Program-made: the position numbers and the translations under genes
From: Amphibalanus amphitrite
Taxonomy: Eukaryota; Arthropoda; Thecostraca; Balanomorpha; Balanidae
Assembly: GCF_019059575.1 (NCBI RefSeq)
Contig: NW_024881569.1
Location: 124,001 to 188,000, forward strand
Direction of reading: 5' to 3'
Length of the DNA stretch: 64,000 bases
Part shown: piece by piece, positions 29,701-44,303 of the stretch
Layout: each line of letters starts with the position of its first letter
Position numbering within the stretch: the first letter of the stretch is position 1
The notes under the pieces: model-generated
The model's database searches: none
Told to the model about the DNA's origin: nothing
The model's input: only the letters and a program-made list of their open reading frames with translations

Positions 29701-32678
29701 GCCAAACGGTGGGAACCCGGCCCAGTCGCACGCCGACCTACTCATGCTCCGCAGCAGTAACCAGGTCTAATTGTGAGCCATGCCCGATACCTGTAACCGG
29801 CCCGAGTTGTGAGCTGGTTCGCAGAGGTGGACGCTGCGGAGCCCTGCCTCCATGACTCATGTGGGGTGCTCACAACGCATCTGCTGATGCAGCCTTTAAC
29901 TGTGATTTAGCATGATTGCCTGGTGCGACAGCCAAGGGACAATAGGTGGTAGTTAGCATTCCCCGGCTAAACGAGATTTAGATCAATAGTCAGGCTATTG
30001 TTCCGACGTGCTTTGGATGATGATTTGATTGTTAGGTAATGACCATTTGAATGGATAACTGAGAAAATTGTTCAGTTGATTAGAAATTATGTCCTTTGAT
30101 CCACCATCCCAAAAGCGTGACCTTTCGCTACAGGGTTAGCTCCATCATGTGCTGGCCGGAGATGTAGGTAATTAGGTTTCTAATGACTATATCGTTTTCT
30201 ACATATAAAGATTCAGAATTGCCTCGCATGCAACATCTGTCACTGGCTTCACGGCGCCTAAAATATTGGACGAGGCAGCGCTTTGAGCTTGACAGTGCAG
30301 CGAATGCAGCTTCTGGATGGCCAAGCTGACGCTACTTTGCTAGACTGGTGCTGGTGCTGTTGACGCTGGACAATACAGCATCAGCATTCAGCACCAATTC
30401 ACTGCGACGGGTATTGCCGCTGTCCATCTTGGACCCGTCTTGCTCCCGCCAACCGCTGCATCTATGCTTGTCATGTGTATAGCAAGTAGCTGCCTCGGCG
30501 CACTTGTCTGGACAGCCTCACGTTTGTCCGTCCATTGACTGTGGCGCAGCTCCATCATAGTAGACAGACTGGCGCACTGGTGGCCGAGAAGCTTCTTCGA
30601 GTGGAGTTGGAGCGATGGCAAAAGGAATAGGACGGCTGTATCGGGACGCTTATCTACGTCTGTTTGAGAATGGGCGCTCATGCGTTATCTGAACATACGG
30701 TTCTACACAGTTCACGGCCTTATCCTGTCTGGTTTTGTTGTTATATTTGTGGTGCTACTTGTTTTGTAAATTTAGTTTATCTTTATAACAAGTCTGCTCT
30801 GAATTGTGATATTATAGGTATGTTATAGCAAAATGGAATGCTGCCTGTAGCAAAATATTTGCTTCATATTTTGAACGCAGAACCCAATAGAATAGAGAAA
30901 TAAAATGTGCCCTACGAGTCCATTACGTATCCACGTTTATCGACAAATTAGTCGTAGTACTACTTCCTCTCACCAGAGCCGTGATCGGCGGCGTTCTCTG
31001 ATACTATCACGATTGGTTCGTCTTGGCTCTGTCCCAGCCGAGTCTGGCCTCGGGCGCCCGCCTCTCGACCGGCGGTGCCCCAGGGCCCTTCGGGAGGACG
31101 CAGACGGCATTAAAATCGAGGCCAGGCGCGGCAGCTGCTCGCCACGCCACGTGACACCCATCAGCGGCCACTGGCGGACCATTGGGGCGGTCACGTGACG
31201 ACCGGTCCGACGGGCACCTGCCGGTCTCCGGTTCTGGGATTGCGACAGGGGACTACTGAATCTCCCCGACTGGCCACGGAGTCGATCGGCCGTCGTTCCC
31301 GGAACAGCGAGGGCGCACCACCCACCGCGCCCGGGGCATATTGGCGCGATTCTGCATATGTTGCACTGCTGAATGGAACTGAGGTCACTGCGGGGGATTT
31401 TAGTCGCCAATTGACTGACGGAGTTCGTTAGTAAGGTGTTGTACCGGCTCGCCACGATTTATTGCGCTGTAAGGAAGGTCTGAATCATTGATGAGGCTCG
31501 GCCCGCGGTCCTAATTGCTCCAAATGTCTCTCGGATGGATGGCTAACGTTCACGGCGTCCAAACATATAAATCCGCTTTACAACTCCGTCTTTCTGCACA
31601 CGCACGGTACATTAGAGTTCAGACCGCTAAGACGGGCTTAGTGTGATGATTAATAGGGATCAGACATAGCAGCTGGAGGCCGGGATTTAGAAACATTGGG
31701 GAGTCATAGCACAGAGTTTGGACTCCACCGCTTCCATGCAGGGTAATGCACTTGCACATAACTGACATTACTTTGCAATGGGATGAAATATGGCTCTTAT
31801 GATTGTATATATAAAACTGATTACTTATGCTACAGAAAAATGAATAAAAACATTGCATTTCGATTTTAAAGCAGTTTTACCGTACTCTTACTTGTGTTTC
31901 GAAAGAGGAAACCTTATGTAACTAACCTAGCTGTATGGTTGTGCCCGTTGCATGCCTTTGTTCTTAACCAAACCTGCACATCGCCGACAATCTGCGTACG
32001 GTGTTGATCTACGAGTTCGGAACCACATCACGCAACGATACCGCAGCATCGGTCACGAGGAGCGGGGGGTCACAGGGGGAGGGGTAGGGGCTGAGCACGC
32101 CACTCTCGTGTGAAGAGTTCCTTCACCCACCACGAAATCCCTCTCACCCCCTGCTCACCTGAGGCTGAGTCTCACGCGGATCTCAGATGTCGATGACCCA
32201 GGAGAAAATATATATCTGCTGCGTTCCGGGGAATATTTTCACTAGAGATGACGCACTAGAGATCACTGATGTCTACCTCAGAGTGTCTCGTCATCCGGCT
32301 AACCCAATTCGTCTCGGAGCTTACATTTTTTATTAAAATTATTTGCCGTTACAGAACAGCCTCTAAGCATATCGAGCATATTCATCCACTAATTTCGACG
32401 GTCGCAAAGTCGCATGGTTCTACAAGCTTAGGAATATTTCCGTCAAAATAAGCATGCTTCACACATGCACGAAGTCTAGCTCCTGTACCAATCGAACAAG
32501 GGTGTAAAAATAAGCTTTCTGTCATTCCAAGGCCGAACTTTGCAGCGGCGTCGAATGCAGCCCATATACCCTTTCCGTGAAAGAGAGGACTTTGCTGGAC
32601 TGTTGCGATTGATAACGACGCCAGTTAATGGATTAAGTGCCGTGATTTGGGCGCCACTTCTCAGCCCTCCGCGCTGGC
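26775..32678. other. Intergenic, no gene recognised
   Basis: Mixed composition with CpG-rich stretches at about 26930-27520, 28360-28640 and 31010-31340. The longest frames (27067-27642 plus, 30970-31455 minus) lack domains and fall in GC-rich DNA. No repeat with clear ends was found. Confidence 0.45.
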
Positions 32679-32940
32679 TATATCGACACCTTTTTTTAAA
32701 CCCCACATCTGCTCTCCCGTGAATTTCCGGGAGGCACGAAAGATCTCCTTGTAAAACTGTCCAATCGTCCGATCCTGATCAAATATGTGTGTTCGTAGGC
32801 CTGTTCTGGTATTGCTTTATCTGCCAAGACAGACAAACGTGAGAAAAATCGAGTGATTGTACCTTTTTTGAAGGTCTCTAACCAACTTGTCTGAAATTCA
32901 CCGGAGAACAAATGTGGGGTTTAAAAAAAGTGTCGATATA
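32679..32940. mobile_element. Short MITE with about 48-bp terminal inverted repeats
   Basis: The left end TATATCGACACCTTTTTTTA and the right end (complement of TATATCGACACTTTTTTTAA) are near-identical, and pairing continues through ACCCCACATYTGYTCTCC and GTGAATTTC. The whole element is 262 bp and non-coding. TATA at each outer edge is compatible with a TA target duplication, as in Tc1/mariner-type MITEs, but TA is too short to be decisive. Confidence 0.75.
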
Positions 32941-33096
32941 AGTTCGCCCTGGTGAGCGGTCCGCCGCGCCGGCTGGTTCTCCGGTGAGCCGCCCGCCGCA
33001 CACTGGGCCGGGGGTCCGGAAAAGTGCTAGAAATTATTTGTGATTGAGTCGTTGATCTCAGTGACAAGCAAACATGCTAAAACGAAGTGGGGCTGC

Positions 33097-33796
33097 TTAA
33101 CCTCGCCGGACCTAACTATTGTCGGACCCCCCACCCCCTCGGCCGGCCGAGGGGGAGGGTTCGTACGACCCCTTTTTGCCGTTTCGCCCCTAATGGAGCT
33201 AGAGCCTCGCGGAAAAAAACAAGCGTGTGCGCCGTTTCAAGGCGGAACGATTGATACCCGATTTTAAGGTCCCAGGTCAACCGGTAACCTCTGAGGTGAA
33301 GTCAAAAAGCCCAAGGTAGGGTTTGGTTTTTGGCAAATAATTTCGCAAAAAATGGCCGCAGAGCAGCGATTTTGGCACCATCGTGTTCGCCTGGCTCAGG
33401 CGCGTCGAATGGTATGCTTTTTGTTCGGGTGAGGTCAACTTAAGGTATTGACCTCGAGTCAAGGTCAGTTCAGAGTACATCAGGCCACGAACTTAATCGA
33501 AGGAGGTCGTATCGCATATCATTCGATTCGGGAGGTCTTCCCGAGTCCATTGGTGGCTTTCCCGAGTCGCTGGCTCAATTTGATCGTGAGTTATTGACGA
33601 GAAACTCCTATGACCGGTGTGACGTCATAAATGACGTCACGGAAGGTCAACAATGCAAAAGTAAAGCATCGGATCTTGCAAGGAGTGCACGAAATCACGA
33701 TTCCGTGTGCTTGAGATAGTTTGAAATCACTCCATGCGCAAAAACAACAGTTTCCTTATTTCCCCATTCACTTTTAATGGTGAGGTCACGTGACCT
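33097..33796 (+). mobile_element. piggyBac-like MITE, second copy, 3' part missing or diverged
   Basis: Starts TTAA then CCTCGCCGGACCTA and is collinear with the complete element at 37717-38752. Shared landmarks are the GAGGG..TTCGTACGACCC region, GTGTGCGCCGTT, the CCGATTTTAAGGTC block, ATCATTCGATTCGG, TGACGTCATAAATGACGTCA and CCCCATT..TTTTAATGGTGAGGTCACG. Similarity stops near 33796 and the CCGGCGAGGG end is not found downstream, so the copy is truncated or rearranged. Confidence 0.7.
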
Positions 33797-36439
33797 CGAA
33801 GAGTAGCAGGCATAAGCAAAAATTGCGAGTAGAGCATGACAGAAAGATGATTGGTGGTTTGTATGGCATGGCCATTTTTAGCGGCTCTAAATAACATTTC
33901 TCAAAAAGTCTAACTAAAGAGCAAGTTGTTGTTGATTATCACTGACTTGTGTTTAGGGGTTAATAATGACTGAATTTTTGAGTTTGGCCCAGAAATGTTG
34001 ACAGCATTGTGTGCGTTGATCAATTCGGAGCTCAGGGACATATATTTTATTTAGAATATAAGCGTTTGTTTTTCACAACTTCCAGCGTTTTAAAGAGCGC
34101 CGGGCCTTCAGTAGAGCGGCGAGGTGACACTTGCCCCTACATCATGTGGTTTACTGGCGCATACCTCGAAAAGTAGCAGGGAAAAGCAGCAAAGCACCTA
34201 TATGGAACGAAAGATGAGTAATCAGAGGCTAGTATAAAATGTTCATTTTTAGCCGCTCGAAATAACGTTTTTATAAAAGTCTAATTAAAAAATTGGATAT
34301 GATTTTAAATTACGTCTTGCAGCTGCTTGCAAACAGCTAGCTTATCTTGCAGAAAAGCGATGCAATATGTCAGAATGATGTTGGCACAGTGAACAACAGT
34401 GCCCTGAACTAGTCTGACAGGAAATTTCGTTCAAAACGACGATTGGTCAACTAATAACTTACCACTAAAGTTCATCATTAAAATCGGTAAATGTGGTGGC
34501 CTATAGAGAGCCTAAATTGTCTTGTGTTTGGTGACAACTTACGACCTCAATTTTGACCTTAGGGCAAAACTAGCATCGGAATCGTATTCTTCGATCGATT
34601 CGGGATTAAATGATACCTATTTTGTTCATATTGCGGACAGTCAGTTTGGGGGAATTTCTAGCGCTTTTTCAGGCTGCCGGCCTACAGTGCGCCGCGGGCC
34701 CGGCGCTGTCCCGATCAGCTCACTGACGGATGGCTCCCGTCACCTGTCGGACACTCTGCCACCATCTGATGGCGCGTCACCTCTGATCGGTCTGACGAGC
34801 GCCAGCCCTGATGGACTGTCGACGTCGCGTCATTGGTGAGACGTTTGTTTTAGTGGGCGTTAGGTTTCTCCGTATCTGCTCGATCCGGTCGAGGCTGCCC
34901 CATAGGTGGGCTGGACGGCCAGACGGTCTGTCTGTGGGATCAGCGGTTACAGCCGTTCGGTCAATGTGTTCGCGATGACCCAGCTGAGGCGGATCTGGCC
35001 GTATCCAACGTCCGGTGCATGGTGCACCAGGACAGCACGACTCCGCATCCGGCAGACAAGATCGCCAACTGCACGCTAGCCGGACGGCAGTCAGAAACGC
35101 GGCACGACCTTTGGCCTGGTGATGGATGAATGGAGCTGACTGCCTGTCGCCCCTGCACACCACACACGGAAAGTGACGATGCAACATGAGTGCAAGCGAA
35201 CGGGCGACGTCGGCAGCTGGCGATTCTGATGTAATGAGTAAAAACAATGGGACATTACAACTGACGGTATCTAGTGACAAAGGACACGAGCCATTACACG
35301 ACCCACCGCTAAGCCTGTGTCTATCCCTCCCCGCACGGCACGGGTGTCCGCTCGGCCCGTGTCCCGTGCTGCCGCTGGACGCGTCACGTCCGCCACTGCA
35401 CCCTGGACACGTCGTGAGTGGTGTTTCCGGTTCCGCCGTGCGGCCGGTTCCCACGGCCGTGATTCAGTGGTGGCTTGGCCGCCAGCTCGAACGGCGGAGT
35501 CCCTGGGCTATACCGCCGCCGGCTCACCACTGACCAATGGCTTCCCTTTGGGCTCCCACACACTTGAGACGATGTCCGAAGGGATAGGCGTCATCACTCG
35601 GACACATGTCATCAGGTGCGCCGGTTCCACTTCGGACGTCTTCACTCAGGCCTGGGAATTATTGGATGGACTCCATGTCGTCACCAGAAGGATCCTACCG
35701 TCATTATGCTGGACTCAGGCGTCACCAGCAACACGAAAACGTCATCAGCTGATTCGGTCGTCACCACACGTCATCACTTTTGATATCGTACTACCGACTG
35801 TGTGATACCGACTCAATTTCCGCTATAGACTGGAAATGGTTCGCTCTGTGTCACTGGCTGGCAACTTGAACTGGGACGGTCACTTTTGCCGACAGATGAC
35901 TCAGGCTGATACCGTTCAGTCACCAACTGCACAGCTTGCAGAAACACGCTCGTTGTCTGAGGAATCTTCCTGGCATTCCGAGCATCGATTCCTCCGAAGA
36001 TAGTCTGCAATGTCATACGGCGGACATCCGCTTCATGATATACGGAACAGGATCCGGAAAGCTGAGACGTGTCGAACGCCGAGCAGCATGATTTCGCGTT
36101 GCTTTAGATAACTTTGTGGTCGAACTGCTGTTTCGAATTCCTCTGATGTAGAAGTTAGTAAAAGCTCAATATTCATGTTCATCCTTGATGTTCATGTCTG
36201 TTTGGGTCTATCCCCAGCTCCAGAGCTCAGTCATGGCCGGGTCTGTCCTGGTATGCCAGAATTACACCTGCCTTTCTACTGGCCCCAGTCTGTCTCTCCC
36301 TACCATCGCCAGTCCAACCCTGCAGACTGCGGTCCATTTCGGTTTGGCCCTGGTCTATCTATGCTGTCTTTCCCCGCCGCGCGTCCCTCACTGCTGGCCC
36401 TGGTGTAGTCTATCTTTCCTCACCCCGCAATAACGTGCA
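33797..36439. other. Intergenic, no gene recognised
   Basis: Two stretches near 33795-33930 and 34140-34290 share CTCGAAGAGTAGCAG/CTCGAAAAGTAGCAGG words and an AAATAACRTTT word and are probably diverged repeats. From 34680 to 35560 the DNA is CpG-rich with long overlapping frames on both strands (such as 34777-35454 minus) but no domain. No gene supported. Confidence 0.45.
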
Positions 36440-36654
36440 GTGCTGGTTCTGGACTGGTCTGTCTCTCCCCACCCCGTCTCTCAGTGCCGGCCCTGGTCTG
36501 GTCTGTCTCTCCCCATCCCGTCCCTCAGTGCCGGCCCTGGTCTGGTCCGTCTCTCCCCACCCCGTCTCTCAGTGCCGGCCCTGGTCTGGTCTGTTTCCCC
36601 CACCACCATCTCCCAGTGCCGGCCCTGGTCCGTCTCTCCCCATCCCTTCCCTCA
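36440..36654. repeat. Minisatellite, 44-bp unit, five copies
   Basis: Units start GTGCCGGCCCTGGTCTGGTC and end CCCATCCCGTCCCTCA. Four are full length with few changes and the last is shortened. The proline-rich frames through it are artefacts. Confidence 0.9.
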
Positions 36655-37716
36655 GTGCCGGCTCGCGGACACGTCACGACGGTCAGTGCACGTGGGCCGG
36701 CCCGTTCTCACGGTGACCGCTCCGTGCCGGTCCCACGGCCGTGGTCACCGGCCACTGCTGCATCACCCAGCACCAGGCACCGACACTGGGGACGTCCTCC
36801 CCCACCCCCTCCCACCTCCACCTGGGACCGCAGACAGACCCCCTCCCCCACCCCCCACCCCCACCAGCCAGACGGCTGCAGGGTGTCACATCAGATATAC
36901 GGAGAGGCATGGGCAAGAGGGCGGGTAGTGAAATGGTGATGACTTATCACACGTATGTTCATTGTTAAATGTTCATGCTTCATGCACTGTAACGTTTCAT
37001 GCTATCACGCTGAAAATTCATGCGTAATGACCGTAATGATAAAGTTGCATTCTATATGAAGTGGCTTCACTCGGCTAAAAAAGAAAAAAAAATATTTCAT
37101 ATGTTTAGATATTTGCGACAGCGTGTTCAGAGGCGGTGAATTCAGCATATTCTATATTCCTCTCATGCACATGGCTCCGCTTGCTGCCCTGCAGGATGCA
37201 TATTCCTATGCCACCAGGTTCGTCTGGGTCAATACTTCGCCACCGTTTTCCATGTCATGCTGCTAGTGTGCTGTGTGGAACGTATAGAGCCAGAGTCGTG
37301 GCTCGGTATGACTGCTCAGGGGTGTCAAAATGCTGGATACGCCCTCCGTGTCGCCAGCCATGGGCCCGGTCACAGGTGGCATGCGACTTTATCGTGCGCT
37401 CCACTGTGGCAGCGCTGTAGTGACCCTTTAAACACTAGAAATGTGACATTAATTGTATTCATGAGCGCCAAACGGATATCCCTTCAGGCCCGTTTGGCAT
37501 GATTATGACGTCGTTTCGTTCATGAAATGATGTAATGCTTTCGTTCAGTCGTATGAAATGCGCGCAGGCACGGTGGAGTATCTTAGTGTGCATGTCTACG
37601 GGAACGTATGTGCCCATTTTGCATGTGCGCAGGAGTCCGAGGTCAGCCCATAGCATGAACGGCGTGACATTTGGCGAAGGGGCATCGCTGAGTAAAATCA
37701 TTGTCTCTGATGTTTG
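36655..37716. other. Intergenic, no gene recognised
   Basis: C-rich stretch to about 36880, then AT-rich DNA. No gene or element ends seen before the TTAA target site of the piggyBac-like MITE. Confidence 0.5.
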
Positions 37717-38752
37717 TTAACCCTCGCCGGACCTATTGGTTTTCTACATACGCGCCGGCCGAGGGGGGGGGGCGGGTACGACCCCCCCCCTCGCCGTTTC
37801 GCCCCTGGTGGAGCTAGCGCGTCGCGGAAAAAACGAGCGTGTGCGCCGTTACGAGACGCAGAGATTGGTACCCGATTTTAAGGTCCTAGGTCAACCGGTG
37901 ACCTCTGAGGTCAGGTCAAGTGCCCCAAGGTGCGGTTCAGTTTTTGGTGAATAACTTCGCAAAAAACGGCCGCAGAGCGTCGATTTTGGCAGCATCGTGT
38001 TCGTCTCGCTCAGGCGCGTCGAATGGTATACTTTTTGTCCGGGTCAGGTCAACTTGGGGTGTTGACCTCAGGTCAAGGTCAGGTCAGCACCCCCAGGTCA
38101 CGAAGTTGGTCGAAAGAGGTCATGTCGCATATCATTCGATTCGGCAGGTCTTCCTGAGTCCATTGGTGGCTTTCCCGACTCGCTAGCTCAATTTGATCAA
38201 GAGTTATTGACGAAAAACTAATATGACCTTGATGACGTCATAAATGACGTCACGCAAGGTCAACATTGCAAAAGTGACGCATCTAACCTTGCAAGGAGTG
38301 CATCAAATCACGATTCTGTGTGCTTGAGATAGTTGGAGATCGTTCCCGGCGCCAGAATAGCAGTTTTCATTTTTCCCCATTGACTTATAATGGTGAGGTC
38401 ACGAAAATGACCTGACCTCATGTGACCTTTAGGAAAAATCCGAGATATACAAGTTGTGGGACTCATAATGGATACTAGATCCTGCAAGTTTCATTTCCCT
38501 GTGACATCTCCTCTGGCAGTGAGGGCGTTGCGAAGTTGCGACATCTGAAGACCGTGCAGAGGTTCACTTATGACGTCATAGGTCAGTGACCTGACCTGAC
38601 CCAAAAATGCGGTTGGTGTCAAAAGATCCGGCTTGGATCAAAGGTCAGGTATGCCAAGTTTCAGCTCTCTATCGCCAGCGTGTTCGGAGCTATCGCGAAA
38701 AAACCCTATGGGGGGGCGGCACCCGCCCCCCCCCTCGGCCGGCGAGGGTTAA
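37717..38752 (+). mobile_element. piggyBac-like MITE, complete, with TTAA target duplication
   Basis: TTAA (37717-37720) is followed by CCCTCGCCGG. The right end reads CCGGCGAGGG followed by TTAA (38749-38752). TTAA duplication and CCCT-starting ends are hallmarks of piggyBac-type elements. The right inverted repeat continues CCGAGGGGGGGGGCGGG, and the same words occur in the left part after a short insert. The 1028-bp body is non-coding and crowded with AGGTCA/TGACCT words, including TGACCTCAGGTCAAGGTCA near 38063-38081, TGACCTGACCT near 38408 and 38592, and CRE-like TGACGTCA motifs near 38233-38252. Confidence 0.85.

Positions 38753-42681
<3,929 letters not shown>

Positions 42682-42773
<92 letters not shown>
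42682..42773. repeat. (GA)n microsatellite, about 92 bp
   Basis: Uninterrupted GA dinucleotides after a purine-rich segment. Confidence 0.97.
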
Positions 42774-42774
<1 letters not shown>

Positions 42775-43003
42775 ACAGAGGGCACCGTGACACAGATGAA
42801 TCAGTCTATCGCGCTCCATCAAGGAAAGGGATGACTCAAGAATATCTCTGAATGAAAACCGCGCCGATTTATGTCAGCCACACGAGGACAGCTGTCACTT
42901 CAGAGCGCTGTCGCTGATGACGCACGAAATGTGAACTCCTGTCGCCAAGGCGTGCGCCGGCGATTCCCACGCTGTTGGTGGAGGACCGTTTCGTGTCTAG
43001 TCA

Positions 43004-44303
43004 GGTGTTTACATAGACCCGGGAACAGGGGGGGCAGCGGGGGCGCTTGCCCCCCCAACTTGAGAGCCGAGGGGGCGGCGCCCCCTCAACATTGAGGCAG
43101 CGAGAAAAGATCTTTCCTCCCTTTTCCGGACTTTTTTCCTTCTTGTTTCCTTTATACATCTACGCATCAACACATGGCATTTTCCTTGTCATCTGAATGG
43201 TTTCTGCTGATACAGTAGGCATCGATTTGACAACATCTGCTATTGACTATTGTCATCCCGCTTTGATTTGGGCCTGATCGTGGCCATAAGTTTGGCAGGC
43301 CAGATTTTATACTGCACCAGCTTGAATCAACTTTGAGAAATACATAACGTACAAGGTGGTAAAATCGTTGCTATTATAGGTATAACACAGTTTACCCGCT
43401 CCGGATGTGATGGAGGGGTGTGGGGCAATGAGTGCACTGACGTGGCGCCCTCGGAGGGCCGGTATGGGATTAAAGCTCAGCGACACTAAGGGCTTGTGTG
43501 GTGCCTTCGGTTATCGGTAGCACCCTCAGAATCACCGGCGTAGGGCCCTCAGAGCCGCCGGTAAGGGGCCTTTAGAGGCACTGGTGTGGGGCCGCCATGC
43601 AGGTGCCGGTGTGGACGCTCAGAGGTGCTAGTGTGATTCAGAGGCGCCGATGAGGGTCCTTACAGGCGTTGCTGTGGATCCTCATAGACGCTGGTGTGGG
43701 GCCGTTACAGACGGGTGTGGGGCCTTTAGTGCTGCTGACGCGAACTCTCTACAAGCCGGCAGGGAGTCTCAGTGACCGGCAAGGGGACCGTACGCCGGCA
43801 GAAGTCCTGTGGGGTCCTTAAAGACCGGCCCTCATAGGCGCCGACGAGGGCCCCACAGTTGCCGTTATGGGGCCCTCAGAAAATTAAGTGTGGGACCATC
43901 ACCGGCGGGAAATGCCCCTAGAACTGGCACCTCATAGGCCGGTAAGACCTCTCAGAGGCCAGTAACGGGCCTTTGGAGATCACCGAGGTGTCCTTAAAAG
44001 CCGCAAGATGCCCTCAGACGCCGGCGTCGGACCCTTATGGAGATCTTAGTGTGGCTATTTAGGGCCCATGAGGTGCTCTGACGAGCCCCATGGGGCCCTT
44101 CTGAGTAGAAATATGGCCATCGTTAACCCACAGCGGTCAAATGGCGCCGCAGGGCCCCTCGGACCCGAGGGTCCCCTTTATCCCGATGGTTTAGTGTCCC
44201 CTTAGACCCCTAGCTACGCCACTGTTTCATATGCATCATGTCAGGTATTTTAGGCTCGCCCCCCCCAACTTGAAAATCGTTCCCGGGCCCCTGGGTGTTT
44301 ACA
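43004..44303 (-). mobile_element. Composite repeat with GGCCCTCAGAGG-type interior and hAT-like CAGTGGCGTAGC end
   Basis: A 10-bp direct repeat GGTGTTTACA lies at 43004-43013 and 44294-44303. Just inside are CCCGGGAAC (left) and GTTCCCGGG (right), and on both sides a variant of GCCCCCCCAACTTGA (43049 and 44261). The interior 43420-44190 is a degenerate array of units such as GGGCCCTCAGAGGCGCCGGTGTG. On the minus strand a sharp boundary CAGTGGCGTAGCTAGGGG occurs at 44205-44222, a terminus style seen in hAT-type elements. Probably an element inside an element; exact ends of the inner one on the left were not found. Confidence 0.5.

Noticed and set aside
34777-35454. 225-codon minus-strand frame in CpG-rich DNA
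   Set aside because: No recognisable domain, composition typical of GC-rich chance frames, overlapping frames on the other strand.
36435-36939. Pro/Ser-rich frames of 93-162 codons
   Set aside because: They read through the 44-bp minisatellite and adjoining C-rich DNA in three frames alike.
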